Notes under the pieces: model-generated
Database searches by the model: none
What the model was told of the DNA's origin: nothing
The model's input: the letters and a program-made list of their open reading frames with translations, nothing else
Source: Ilyonectria destructans
Lineage: Eukaryota; Ascomycota; Sordariomycetes; Hypocreales; Nectriaceae
Reading direction: 5' to 3'
DNA: 64,000 bases
Assembly (NCBI GenBank): GCA_020740775.1
Contig: JAHEWK010000006.1
Location: 1 to 64,000, forward strand
Translations under genes and position numbers: made by a program
Shown here: positions 22,397 through 34,299 of the stretch, piece by piece
Numbering within the stretch: position 1 is the first letter of the stretch
Layout of the letters: every line of letters starts with the position of its first letter

Positions 22397-25025
22397 CTAC
22401 CGAAGCATCCTACCCCCTCTGACCCGATGCTGACGTCTCTGACGTTTTGGCTGACTCTCCTCGTAGCCCTCTACAACTATGGTATCTGCCTGTAATGCCG
22501 AGTGCTGAGAGAAAGAGCCAGGACTGTTAGTCTCAATGGAAGGGAGTAAGTCCCCTACAGGAGGCCGACTTCCGGGCAGAGGGAAAAACCGAGGATACTC
22601 TCTTGGGCCGGGATGAGGACCCTGTTGAGATAACTGTAGGGAACCAAAGCACTCAAATCCTGATGGCAGCCTCTGCATCTCAATCTGCGATGCAGCTGAC
22701 CGCTGGATAGTCCGAGATTGTATATTTACTCGCGGAATAACGGGCTGTTGCATCACACCTTGCTGGCCTAATGTTGCTGCCGGCTGTGCTCGCGTTATCT
22801 CATCCCTCACGATGCCTCGAATAGCCTGTGATAAGATATTAAGGTTATTAGCTCGTAGGTTAGGTCCGCGGCGCCGTGGCTGCCTCGTCGGCGTTGGCGT
22901 CATCGGTCCCTGGGGCGTTGCTGAGGCTGACTGCGATGCCAGCTGCGATAGCCTCGTCGGCTGTGACTGCGTTGCCGGCTGTGGCTGCGTTGCCGGCTGT
23001 GGTATCGAAAGGGCGTTATTTTGCGGTTGCCTTCTTCGAGGGATAATCTTAGGATCGCGGGTTCGTTGGTAGGGGTCAAGCTCATCCTATATACTTAGTA
23101 AATCACATAGAAAATAGGATTAGGGATACTCATAAGGTTGGTACGGATAATCCACTGGTTATCAAACCAGGAAATCTCAAGGGCTCGTAATGTGATAACT
23201 TCCTTATCCCTTCCAATGCCTTCAACTTTGAGATAGTCATTATGAATCGTATGCTTGCAAGGAAGACCATATTGAGCATTAAAAGCACGGCTACAGACCC
23301 CAATAGGGCGATCTATAGAATGCATCCTAGATGCCTTAGCCATAAGGTATTGCTTATGCACAAGGCCAAGCCCTTTCCACGATACCTTCTCAGTCACATT
23401 AATAAGTAAGGGATGACGGTATTCATCCCGAATGCGGCGGGCTTTGTGGTTGATTTCTTCTTCGAATTTCTCATCGAGGATCTCTTTCTGGAGCTTCAGG
23501 GCGTGGAATAGCTGATAGAGGGTCTGTGAGGTATTGCGAAGGAAGGATTTCGTACTAGCATGAAGGGATTCACAGGGTGAAGTTATGGTATGCCCGTAGT
23601 TGCGATATCGCTTGGTGTATGCATAAGCCCACTGTGCGCAGAGGGGCATCCAGGTCTCCTCGAGATAGGAAATCAGTACTAAAGAGAGCAGTTAGCAAAG
23701 CTAAGGGAAGGAAAGAGCAGATACGCATATTCCTGGTGAGCGAATTCTTCTACAAGCTCCCCCTATCGCTTATTACACTCTTCTACTATTCCAGCATATA
23801 TAACAGCCTTAAATACCTTACTGAAGTCCTTCGGGCTTGGGGTCTCACTGCTATATGCAGGTTGCTCGGCAGGGTTATTATCGTTATCGGCAAGGAAGTC
23901 TTAAAGATGTAGGTTGCTGCCTGATCGGCTTATCCAGCGTTCCTTAGTGGCCTTTAGGACGTTTCTCGCGATATACTAAGTGCAGAGCTGCTTCTAAGTA
24001 TCAGGAAAAGCTGAGGTTATCCCTACACGAGCAGCAGCAGCAAAATCAGTGATAATAACGTAGGGATAAAATGCATCTTCAGGTATATCATAAACGCTTA
24101 AAAGCAGCTCAAACCACTCCTTCAAGCGATGTAGAGCCCAGGTGAAAAATAGGGCACTTTCTAAAGGCGTAAGACTGTAGGCAATAGAAAAGACTGATCT
24201 AAGGGATATAATGCCGTTGATCTAAAGGAGCTTTAGGCCAAAGCGATTTGTGTTATATATAGCATCGAATATCATAATATAAGGGAAACGATACCACATC
24301 TTAAGGTTGTGATCCACATTGACCAGCTGATAATGCAGTCGGTCTTCATTATTAAGGACCTCAGCGTGGCAGAAGCCTTCCTCATTAAGCTCTTTAATTA
24401 TAGCTTGCATTGGCGTAAGTGGCCCAGTTGCCTTATATCGTGCGGCTCTTTGGATATTATAGATATCCTGTGCGGTTACGAGGAGCCCCAGATCACTTGC
24501 TCGTAATATCTTCTTTATTGCCCTAGCTGTCAGCTTGATATCACAGGATGAAGACTGTATTGCCTTAATCTGGCTTAGCTGTAAAGCGCGGTGTTCTGGA
24601 AATCTGCCTGGGTTATCAGAGAGATGATTGTGGTCACCGCAAAGGATGCCTATGATCCAGCGGTCCCCTAGAGTCTTATGCTATACCAGCTTGATCCTAA
24701 AGAGGCAGCCCGTCTTACGGGTTGAGGGCTTCCGAAGCCCTGTAGATCTCGAGATAAAGGGACGGCCGCCGCAGGCGCAGATAACCTCATAACGACGAGC
24801 CTTGCCATCTTTGTAGTTGCTTGGCTTGCTGTAGACCACAGCGTAGCCCTGGTCTCTTCCATGCGCTTGTACAGCAGCAAAGGCATCCTCGTGAGTAGCG
24901 TATATGCCCGTTGTAGGAAGGGCTGCTATCTCTTTTCCCTGTATCTGCTGCGTTGGTCGGGGCGGCAGCGGCAGCGGCGTAGACGACGGCGAGGGCGAGG
25001 GCGAGAGCGAGGATGACGGCGGCAA
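22397..25025 (-). pseudogene. MULE transposase with a few nonsense mutations
   Basis: Starts at ATG 25025 with a Ser/Pro-rich leader. The FAR1-like zinc domain follows (YATHEDAFAAVQAHGRDQGY, CACGGRPF, TGCLFRIK). Downstream are GILCGDHNHL and the MULE core with FDAIYNTNRFGLKLL (first Asp) and IITDFAAAARVGITSAFPDT (second Asp). NYGHTITSPCESLHA and the SWIM finger CSRAFNAQYGLPCKH come next, then a disordered Gln/Arg/Pro tail to 22397. In-frame stops at 24681-24683, 24222-24224 and three more between about 23850 and 23990 are all TAG/TAA at likely Gln codons. The frame changes near 23650-23760, from a short intron or a frameshift, and once in the tail (about 22900). Not functional as read, but only lightly damaged. 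Confidence 0.85.
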
Positions 25026-25352
25026 CAGCTGTGCTGACGGGGACGGCGGTGGTGACGATGCTAGCTATAAAGGCAGCGGTGAGGGTGATCGTAAGGGAGA
25101 CCAAGGCCGGTTCGAAAGCGGCGTTGGCGAGGCTTTTGGGGTTATCGTGATACGCGCCGGAAGGTATGTAGTTGCAAAGTTGCGATATCGTCTATCTGTG
25201 GGGCTAGCCCGAGGCTCGGTGGCGATGGCAGAAAGCTGAAAAGGGAAAGGACGGCGGGTACATATTCATTGGCGTGCACTACATACAAAATTGTTGTATC
25301 TCTAGTCTAGCTTTATTATTAGCGCGGAGCCTTGCCTCCTTAGGTTAGGTGC

Positions 25353-25394
25353 ACAGTGAGCCTCAGTTTCTGGACAGGGAGCTGAAGCCCACTC
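25353..25394 (-). repeat. MULE terminal inverted repeat, right
   Basis: Reverse complement starts GAGTGGGCTTCAGCTCCCTG. Four mismatches to the left arm. Confidence 0.88.
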
Positions 25395-25403
25395 GTTTGG
25401 TGC
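25395..25403. repeat. 9-bp target site duplication, right copy (GTTTGGTGC)
   Basis: Exact copy of 22182-22190. Confidence 0.9.
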
Positions 25404-25552
25404 AGCAAGGGTAATAAGTTTCCCGGGCTCTGATTGGCTCAAGTGCCTTTCGGTACGAAAGGTCTTTTAAGCTCCGGGATTCTCTACCCAAAAATCGACC
25501 GCTCATCCCTGCAAATATACCCCTGTCAAATTACCCGATTAGTCATCCACGG

Positions 25553-25639
25553 CGCACCTCCGGCCAGCAGTACCTGCACTGCGGGGGGTGTAAATACCGA
25601 CCACGTGACCTTTGCACTGCGGGGGGTGCAATAAAGATC
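25553..25639 (+). repeat. 87-bp inverted repeat, left arm (partner 55355-55441)
   Basis: Starts CGCACCTCCGGCCAGCAG and ends GCAATAAAGATC. Within it are two copies of a near-palindrome TGCACYGCGGGGGGTGYA separated by a CCACGTGACC box. The reverse complement of 55355-55441 matches over the whole 87 bp with a handful of transitions and one transversion. Outside and inside the arms the similarity stops. No clear target duplication flanks the pair. GC-rich arms around a very A+T-rich interior suggest terminal repeats of an old DNA element. Confidence 0.82.
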
Positions 25640-25799
25640 CGTTATCTAAGGCATTTTTGGCCTTGGATAACTACTGCAAATTGGCCCTCAATTTAATGAT
25701 TAACAGCTTCTACAGTATTAATTTAACCTGCTGTATCTTTCTCCTGCTATATTAAACCCAATTGAGGCTCCCCGGTTCCTCCCTGCAGCTTCTCTTTTC

Positions 25800-26110
25800 T
25801 TCCCTAAGGATACTCTTCCTCCTGAAGGCGAATATACCTTACGGGAGGAAGTCTGTATTGCAATTAATATTTAGGCCGAACTATAAGGTTATACCTTTAT
25901 AACTGGAAGATCTAGAATAACTCCCAGTAAAAGGACTATAGTTACCTTTATCTATAACTGTAGAGTAGGGTGTACTTCTACCTATAAGGCTGGAGAGAAA
26001 TAGCTGCAGAATTCATACTGTATAGAATACTGCTTCTTTATTATAGTAAAGAAAAGTATATATAAGACTATATAGAGTCTAAAGTACTATTCTGAGGCTG
26101 GCTTTAATTA
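25800..26110 (+). pseudogene. FAR1-like zinc-domain relic (second, older MULE-type transposase)
   Basis: One frame reads PPEGEYTLREEVCIAINI, GYTFITGRSRITPSKRTIVT, CRVGCTSTYKAGEK, SYCIEYCFFIIVKKSI and SLKYYSEAGFNYVK, broken only by TAG/TAA stops where Gln fits. The layout (LREE...GY..GRS....R.V..C) resembles the FAR1-type zinc domain at the start of fungal MULE transposases, including the one at 25025. It lies 160 bp inside the left 87-bp repeat arm, consistent with being the 5' end of the gene carried by the bracketed element. No catalytic core is recognised. Confidence 0.5.
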
Positions 26111-26290
26111 TGTTAAAGTCTATAAATATATAACTTTATAACTTTTTTATAAGATTAAGCTTTAAGCTTTAAGCTTTAAAATATAGCTTAAAAATCCTAT
26201 AAAAATTCTTATAAGAAGATACTAAAATACAGTATTATTACTGATATTCATACTGTATAACTAATCAGCCTGAATCAGCTTATTAATCTA
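26111..26290 (+). repeat. Direct repeat copy 1 (partner 26883-27060)
   Basis: About 180 bp, starting AAAGTCTATAAATATATAAC and ending CAGCCTGAATCAGCTTATTA. It recurs about 771 bp downstream. Very A+T-rich with tandem TTTAAGC units. Non-coding. Confidence 0.7.
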
Positions 26291-26331
26291 TCCGCACTTT
26301 AAAATCAGTTAATTTTAAAGTATACACTATT

Positions 26332-26662
26332 TGGAATTAATATTACTTAATAAGGAAAGTACCCATAAGGATAAATACAGTACCATAAGAAAGCTGGAAT
26401 TTTAGGCTTTCCAATGGTATATATATTGTCTTAATATAATAGCTGGATTTTAAGCAAATTGTCTATAAAAAGGCTGAGACCCTCTGGGTAATTTCAGAAT
26501 TAATTTATATTATCACTATATAATACACTATTAATACACTATCTTATACTATCTTATACTATCTACCTCTTATCTTTATATACCCCTTAACCTTATATCC
26601 TTTATTAGAATATTTCTTTTATAATTATATTACTTTATTTTACTGCCTTATAACCTCTAACA
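26332..26662 (-). mobile_element. Probable solo LTR of an unidentified retrotransposon
   Basis: About 331 bp. Read on the minus strand it begins TGTTAGAGGTTATAAGG and ends ATTAATTCCA, i.e. TG...CA termini. A diverged copy in the opposite orientation lies at about 36634-36969, and a 3'-part copy at 27056-27206. No target duplication was found, so solo-LTR status is inferred from ends and multiplicity. Confidence 0.5.
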
Positions 26663-26882
26663 AATTAATATAATTATAAACTAAATCTTTTTTAATAGGA
26701 ATATCTAATTTATTATTAGCTATTAAATCGGTAGGAAATAACAGCTAACTAATTTATTAGTGCTGATATTATACTAAAGGAAATTAGGTTCTATTTATAT
26801 ATAAACTTACCTATACTTACTATACAGTAAGATATTTATACTGTATTATATAAGGCAAATAGAAGCTTACTTAAGATTTATT

Positions 26883-27206
26883 AAAGTCTATAAATATATA
26901 ACTTTATAACTTCTTTATAAAATTAAGTTTTAAGCTTTAAGCTTTAAAATATAGCTTAAAGATTCTAATAAAAATCTTATAATTATATATTAAAATACAG
27001 TATTAATAACAATATTAATACTGTATAACTAATCAGCCTGAATCAGCTTATTAATATATTATACACTATTTTTATACTATTTTATACTATTTTATACTAT
27101 CTATCTCTTATCTTTATATACTCTTTATTTTTATATTCTTTATTAGAATATCTCTTTTATAATAATATTACTTTATTCTACTATCTTATAACCTCTAATA
27201 AGATTA
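26883..27206 (+). repeat. Direct repeat copy 2 plus partial LTR-like copy
   Basis: 26883-27060 repeats 26111-26290. 27056-27206 repeats the last 150 bp of the LTR-like sequence 26332-26662. The two blocks occur in the same order as at 26.1-26.7 kb, but with about 240 bp missing between them. This points to a local tandem duplication followed by deletion. Confidence 0.6.
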
Positions 27207-27636
27207 AAGTAATATATATACTCTTATTATATAGCTTAAACTTAAGGGCTTTTAAAGTTAATTTAACCTTAATAAGAGTAGTAAAGTTATAGCAGTATTA
27301 TTTATATATTTACAGTTACTGGAATACTTTAAATTATATCTTAATATACTTATATTAAACTGTATCTATAAAACTAATAAGTATAAAATACCCCTTCTTA
27401 ATATAGTTAATATTAATACTTATTAATAATCCTTTTATATTATATTTATATTCTTTAGTAGTAAGAAAGAAGTTAATTATATATTAGCTCTTAAATAGCT
27501 ACAGTATATTTTAGCAGCAGAAAGAGATAAGAATAATACCTAACTTATTAACTTACTCTAGAGGAGATATATAGAAGATTATTATATAGGCATCTTAAAT
27601 AGTCAGCCTAAAGCTGCACTAAACTATATATATAAG
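27207..27636 (+). pseudogene. Host coding relic, left part (interrupted by element A)
   Basis: The plus-strand reading near 27480-27636 gives LQYILAAERDKNNT, RRYIEDYYIGILNSQPKAAL and NYIYK with stops at Gln-type codons. After skipping element A and one copy of its TSD, the same frame continues at 36046 as LLIEKYLIK, LKLVIENSTDKTLIESAAT and so on. This is an older gene into which element A inserted. Family not recognised. It may be downstream coding sequence of the FAR1-type transposase at 25.8 kb. Confidence 0.4.
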
Positions 27637-28011
27637 TATAACAGTCAGATCTAACCTAGGGGTATAGAGTAGGTCCGGTGGTATAGTATTTATAATTAAG
27701 TAGATCAGAATGTTATAGTAAGTAATATAGATTACAGTCTGATAATAGTAGAATAGTAGATTTAATATAACTAAGTATATTAATAGTTAGTAAGGCTATC
27801 TCTATAAAAGTGCTAAATAATTATATCTATATACTAGGTAATAATTTATAGATTATATAGAGCATTAGATTATAGCAATCCTAGAATTATAACAGTTTAG
27901 AATTATAGGTATAATCCTTAGTATAATACTCCTTAGGTAATTAAACAGAAAAAGTAAGTATAATATAGTTCTGCCAGTTATAACTATCTGGTTTTAACCT
28001 GAGTTATAATA
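27637..28011 (-). repeat. Element A LTR (3' LTR)
   Basis: 375 bp. Plus-strand start TATAACAGTCAGATC, end GAGTTATAATA. Pairs with 35666-36040. Confidence 0.9.
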
Positions 28012-28169
28012 TAATATCTCCCCTTTAGTAGTTTTATTCTTAAGGCTGTATAAATAGGCCTTTTTCTATTCTTCTCTTTAGTTAGTCTAACTTAATCCTT
28101 TAAATATCTATAATATTCTGCTAATATAATATTGGATAGAGTTAAAAAGTATTTATTATAAAAGACAAT

Positions 28170-28812
28170 TAAGAAGCTTTTCTTAGCGGCTAATATTAAG
28201 TTTAATAGAGCTCTTATAGATATACCTTATACTTATTATTTTTAAAATAAAAAGTTATATATTATAGCTAATAATTCTGCTTATTACAGTAAGTATATAT
28301 ATTATAGTTGCAGTTATAATAGTATAAAAGTGGCATCCTTATATAAGTCTTCTATCTGTAGTTCTTTCTGGTATAATAACCTAATTTTTAGTAGTAAACT
28401 ATCTTCTATTATAGAAGAAGCTTCTAAAAGCAGATAAAGATTAGGTAAATAAGGCTTTATTAGAGATTTCTAAGCGGATAGCTTATTTGCAGGCAGAAAT
28501 AGCTGCAGTAGCTAGTTGTTTATTGTGTATTTATAAGACCTATAATAAGGTCTCTAAGCAGTATTCTAAAGCTGTTTATTGGGGTTTATAGAGGCTAGAA
28601 GAAGAGGATAAGCTTTTAGGTATACTGGATAGTTATAAGTATTATCTTATTTAAGACCTTTAGGTCTAAGGTATTCCAAATAAATTTAACTGGTCTACTA
28701 TCAGTTTAAATAATAACTTTATAAATACTAATTCTTTACTGATTAATTCTTTCTTATCTTCTTCTGGTAATTCTAGTAGAACTTCTTTAGGAGGTATTAT
28801 ATATAGATAAGG
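28170..28812 (+). pseudogene. Plus-strand Cys-rich + coiled-coil ORF opposite pol, element A
   Basis: It runs antisense to gag-pol. The first part (about 28180-28391) reads RALIDIPYTYYFQNKK and LYIIADNSAYYSKYIYYSCS; Tyr codons (TAY) stand at positions where a CxxC...C..C..C cluster is expected, the change RIP makes of TGY. The second part (28397-28812, another frame) reads KKLLKADKD, NKALLEISKRIAYLQAEIAA, KTYNKVSKQYSKAVYWGL, RLEEEDKLLGIL and ends SGNSSRTSLGGII. Its stops fall only at Gln-type codons. Homologous ORFs sit at the same place in elements D and C. From memory, fungal genes of this Cys-rich/coiled-coil type accompany gypsy elements. Function is unknown; a zinc-binding DNA or RNA protein is a guess. 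Confidence 0.6.
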
Positions 28813-28879
28813 TTTTTAGCTGGTTTCTATTAGTTATTACTCTTAGGGTAGTTTTTCCACTTAATAAGGTATTTAGTTT

Positions 28880-31800
28880 TATTATTAACTATTTATATCT
28901 TAAGAATTTTCTTAACCTTATATTCCTTAAGGCCTTTAACCTCTATTTTATATTTATTGCTAAACTTAGCTATAATATTGCCTTTTATACTCTTAAGGAG
29001 TAAGATATAAAAAATAGAATAAAGTCTAACTTTTAGTAGTAAGTCTAACTGGTAGTTGTTTTCTGAGATTTTTTTAAGAATTTTATAGGGGCTAATATAT
29101 TTATAGTCCAGTTTTTTATTTTATTGTTTTATTTTAATGTTTTTTATAGTAAGGAGGACTATATCTCCCTTTTAAAAGAATAGTCCCTTTATCTATTTTT
29201 TATTATAGTGTTTTCTTATTTAATTTCTAATAAATTTAAGTTCAGTCTTTATTTCTTTATATAGGTTTTTTAGATTTTCTATTATAAGAATAGCTTTAGG
29301 AATAATCTTTCTGTCTCTATCTATATAGTAGGTATTAGGGATAAATCTAAAGTTAGTATATACTGAAGTAGTCTTTATACTTTTATTTACTGCAGTATTA
29401 TAGCTTAGCTGTATAGTTAGAAGCTTCTTAACCCAGTTATTCTATTTATAGTTAATATAGTATTAAAGGTACTATTTCAGTATTTAGTTTATCTATTCTA
29501 TTTATCTATTAACTTACACTCAGTATGCTATTATAAGTTAATAGTTTAATTCTAAATAGTCTATTAATACTTACTAAAATTTAAAAGTAAATAGAGGTCC
29601 TCTATTAAAGAGAATTTCTAAGGGTAGCCTATAAATACTAACAATATATCTTAGGAAGATATAGGCAAACTGCTCTATATCTATTAACTTCTAGTAGGGT
29701 ATAAAATAGGAAAATTTCATAAGTCTATTTATAATAATAAAAATACTATTATATATAACTCTAATTATAGAGTCTTCTAATAGGGGTAATTTAGTAATAA
29801 AATCTATAGTAATAAAATTCTATAGTTACTTAGTAATTAGTAGAAGTTGCAGTTTTTTATATAGTTTATAGTATTAGGCCTTAGTTTTATTATAAAGTAG
29901 GCATTATTTAATAACTTCTTATATAACTTTCTTTATTTTAGGAAATTAGTATGTTATTCTGACTTATTTAAGGGTTTTATTAACTCCCTAATATCCATAT
30001 AATATGTATTTATAGATTTCTTATATAAGCTGGTATTATAGTTTTTTAGAAACTTATTATTTATTTATATATTTTCCTTTAGGTAGTGCGTTATTATACT
30101 TCTGGATTTATTTAAGCAGTAGGTTTTCTCTTTCCACTATATATATTACTATAAGAGTCCAGTATAGTATTTCTATTACTCAGTCAAACTTATAGTATTT
30201 AGGTTATTTTAGTCAGCTGAATTTACAATCTTTATATTCTATTCCTTCTTTATATATACATATATATTTTCTGAGGATATATTATAGGCATTTCTTATAT
30301 ATTCTTATATAGCTTATATATATATCCATAATATTTCTATAGAAGTACTAGTTAAGCTTCTTTACTAATAATTAGAGATTTCTATAGTAATTTCCTCTAT
30401 AATAATAGGATATTATATATAACTATTATAATTCTATAGGTATAATTTTTCCGTTATACTACTGAATCCTCTATAGTTCAGAATTAGTATTATGTATCTA
30501 ATTCTTAAAGCTCTATTTAGGTTATATAAGGAGCTTTATTAGTTCCTTTAGTATCTATATTTAGATTGCTATTATAATAAACTTCTATTTAAGATATCCT
30601 TTAGATATAAAGTGCAGAAGTTATTTATTAATTTTAGTTTTACCGGTATCTAAATTATATTATTAACTGATAGTATTAGCTTATCTATTTTCTAATTCTT
30701 TCCTATAGATAATTATATAGTTAAATTCTAAGAGATATTTAGTATATTATAGTTATTATCCGCTAAGTTTCTAAGTAGTTATAAAATATATAATATTCTT
30801 ATAGTCTATATAGACCTTAATCTTATATTTACTTCCTAGGAGGTAATATTAAAATTCCTTAAATAAGTTAATAATTATAAGGAATTCCTTATTATAAATA
30901 GAGTAGTTAAGTTTAGTACTGTATATTTTATAAGAAAAGAAAGTAATAGAATATAACAGTCTGTTATTATCCTTTTAATTAATTTAGGCACTTTATATAA
31001 AGTCTAATAAATCCATCTTAAGTTTAATTTCTTATTTAAAGTTAAAGGTAGCTAATATAGGTTTACTTAAGATAAGATTTTTAATAGTATTAAATACTTT
31101 CTTTATAGCAGTATTCTATCTAAAGTCTATTTCTTTTCTAATAAGTTTAGTAAGTAGTATAGTATAGCTACTAAAGTCTTTAAGAAACCTTTAGTAGTAG
31201 TTAGTAAATTTAAGGAATAATTATACTTCTTTAATATTTATTAGTTTCAGCTATTTACTAACTGCAGCAATTTTCTTTAGATCTATTCTAATCTTATTAT
31301 AGAAGATAATATATTTAAGAAACTTTACTTCTAAGGTGTAGAAGTTACTCTTTTCTAGTTTAACCAGTAGGTTTATATCTTAAAGTACTTATAGTACCTT
31401 ATAGATATATTCTGTATATTCTTCTTCTAAGTCTAAAAAGATTAGAATATTATCTAGATAGTATATAATAAATATATCTAGATACTTATATAGTATATTA
31501 TTAATTATTTATTAAAATATAGCTGGTATATTTATAAGTCTAAAGGGTATAATAAGATATTTATAAAGTTTAAACTTAGTTTAAAAGGCGGTTTTCTATT
31601 TATATTCTTTCTTAATACAGATAAAATTATATACTCCCTTTAGATTTAGTACTATAAATACCTTCTTACTATAGAGTTAGTCCTTAAGCTCTATAATAAG
31701 AGGTAATAAGATTTAATCTTTAAGTGTAATATTATTTAATTATTAGTAGTCTATAATAAGTTAAAGCTTGCTATTCTTTTTAGGAATAAATATAACTGAA

Positions 31801-34250
31801 TATCTAGCTAATAACTTAGAGATCCTAATATATTCTTTCTGTAGTATATCTTTAATATATTCTTTAAGTATATTAAGTTATATTTTATTAAAGTTAAAGA
31901 TTTTATAAAATATAGGCGTTATTCTATCTTTTAGTATAATTTTATAGTTCTATTAACTGAATTTAGATAGTTCTATCTTAAGTTCTTCTGTAAAGAGTTT
32001 TTTATAGATTTAATACTATACTGGTATATTCTTAAGTTGTTCTTCTTTAGGTATTTTCTTGTAATTCTTAAGGTTCTTATTTATCTATATAAACTGTTAT
32101 TAAAGGCATCCGATTATTCTTTAGAGTTATATCTTTTTGCCTTTTTAGTATTTATATTATATTTCTTTTAGTAGTGCTAAGGTATCTATTATATCCTTAT
32201 GTAAATTCTTACTCTTACTATCTTTAGAAGTCGGAATTAAAAATCTCTTATCTTTTAAGTTGCTATTATCTTTACTAAAGAGTATATTATTATAATTAAT
32301 ATATATCTAGCTAGTTCTCCAGTTAAATTATAGATTGTATTTTATCAGCTATAGATACTTAAGAATAATATTATAATACTTTATCAGTATAATATTAAGA
32401 GTAACTTCTTAATTTTATCTATTAATAAATATCTTTAGGTAATTAACCTATTAAGTTATCTATCTATTATTATATTTAAAGTTATTACCTTTAAGGTTAT
32501 ATACTATATAGGAGTTCTTTTTATCTTTCTATAGTAGCTTCAGCCTATTAACTACTAATAGGTTAATATATATAGCTTTAGCTCTACTATCTACTAATAT
32601 AGTAAGCTATACTCTTTTAATTTATACTTATAACTTAAGTATCTTTCTTTTCTTTATTAATTCTATTATATATAGAGCTTTTATTAAAGGTAGTTCTTTC
32701 TTATAGATATTGCCTGCCTGTTACTCCTCTATAGATAGTATATATCGTTTTTTATAGGGCAGCTATCGTCTGAATATTCTATCTCAAAATATTTATTACA
32801 GCTATTTCTAATCTATTAGTATTAGGCTTAGTCTGCTTAATTTATTCCAGTTTAAGTTAGAAAGTTAAATTCCTTATTGTATATCTATCTGATATATACA
32901 TTAATTTCTTATACCTTTATGCCGTACTTAGGGCATTTAGGCTTATTGCAGGTTATTGTATTTTATACTGAATAAGGTTGGGTATTTCAGATGGATTCTT
33001 TATTATTACATTTAGAGGTTATCCCTCTATATTTCCAATTTTCTATTTTGCTTTTTTAGGCTTAATTAAGGCTGCTTATTCCTTAGTAATTTAAGAAGTT
33101 ATAATTTCAGTAGATTAGAAACTTAATATATTAGAACTTATCTTAATTTTCCCAGCTGTATTTAATATAGTTTGGTTTATTATATTATAATACTCTTATA
33201 GTAATATACTTAGTAATATCTTCTTCTTTATATTTATACCACTTTCTTATTTTCTGTTATTTATATATATAGTATTCTTCTATTTTACAGTCTTTAATAG
33301 TACTATTTAAATTTATATATTCTAATAGAAAGAAATCTTCTTTATTCTCCAGTTATATAATACCTACTTCTATATACTATTTAGTAACTTAAAAATACTT
33401 AAGCTTATTTTATAAGTATAGGTTTTAAATAGGTATATTATTTATTTATATAGAAAAATAGTTATAGTAGATTTTTTCTTCTTTATATATTAAGTATTTA
33501 TAGACAATATATAATACCTATAAGATTTCTTAATAGTTAGAATATATTACTGCTATCCTTAGGTTATTATCTTCTTATTTCTTTAGAGTTATATAGTATA
33601 GATTACAACCTAATAGTATATTATAGATGCAGATATAGATAGAGTTAGTTACAGTAGGTATTTATTATTTATTTATAAGGTTGTTATATATATCCGCTGG
33701 GTATTTCCATATTCAGTTTCCTAGGCTGTTAAATTTCCAGTATTCTTTATAGTTTTTATAGTCAGACTTAAAATCAGTTTTAGGGTACTCTTCTGCAGGG
33801 CAAATAACATCTTTATCTACTACTGGAAGTTCTATTTTCTATATAATATAGGCTTTCTATTCAGTATATACCTAAGGTTAGTTATCTTCCCTAATATAGA
33901 ATTATTATTAGAGCTTATCTCTTTCTTCTTATCTCTAAGGTATTCTTACTCTGTATTCCCTATTAGTTGGGGGTAGTATAATAGATCTAGGCTATCTATC
34001 TGGAATTGAATTTCCTTATTATACTATAGCTATAGTATATAATGTGTTATTAAGGGTATTTAAGGTAGTATAGTAACTTTTTGAAACTGGCTTCCAGATG
34101 GGCTTATTCCTCTAGTGACTTTATCTTTTTTTTTCCAGTCTGGTATTTTACTTATTCTTTCTTTTAGTATCTATTTTTCTATACTATACAGCTTATTTTT
34201 ATACCTTTTCTGCTATATTATCTTTAATTATTTTAGTAGTTCTTTAGATA
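28880..34250 (-). pseudogene. Element A pol relic (RT, RNase H, integrase)
   Basis: Minus strand. The RT catalytic box YxDD has decayed to YYLDNILIF (about 31441-31476). RNase H-like tracts (ITFFSYKIYSTKLNYSIYNK) follow. Integrase core FITKLPLLEDSIIRVIYNSI lies at about 29830-29700 and AYYPQVN near 29520. Many TAA/TAG stops at Gln/Trp-type codons. A dead copy of the standard Ty3/gypsy order RT-RH-IN. Confidence 0.8.
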
Positions 34251-34299
34251 TATAGTTTAAGAATAAGTATATTATTAAGATATTTCTTTTCCCAGTCTA

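Larger units (their letters stand above)
22191..25394 (-). mobile_element. Complete MULE (Mutator-like) DNA transposon, 3204 bp
   Basis: Terminal inverted repeats of 42 bp (22191-22232 and 25353-25394) both start GAGTGGGCTTC and match at 38 of 42 positions. Each arm holds two GGCTCACTGT-type sub-repeats. A perfect 9-bp target duplication, GTTTGGTGC, is the MULE hallmark. The single minus-strand gene encodes a FAR1-type zinc domain, an MULE transposase core and a SWIM zinc finger. Base composition is near normal, unlike the older elements to the right, and point damage is limited. Confidence 0.92.

Noticed and set aside
24904..25239. Gly/Asp-rich plus-strand frame (111 codons)
   Set aside because: Antisense of the Ser/Pro-rich transposase leader of the MULE; low-complexity shadow.
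26111..27206. CRISPR-like or satellite array
   Set aside because: Only two unequal copies of two different blocks; repeats are long and there are no regular spacers.
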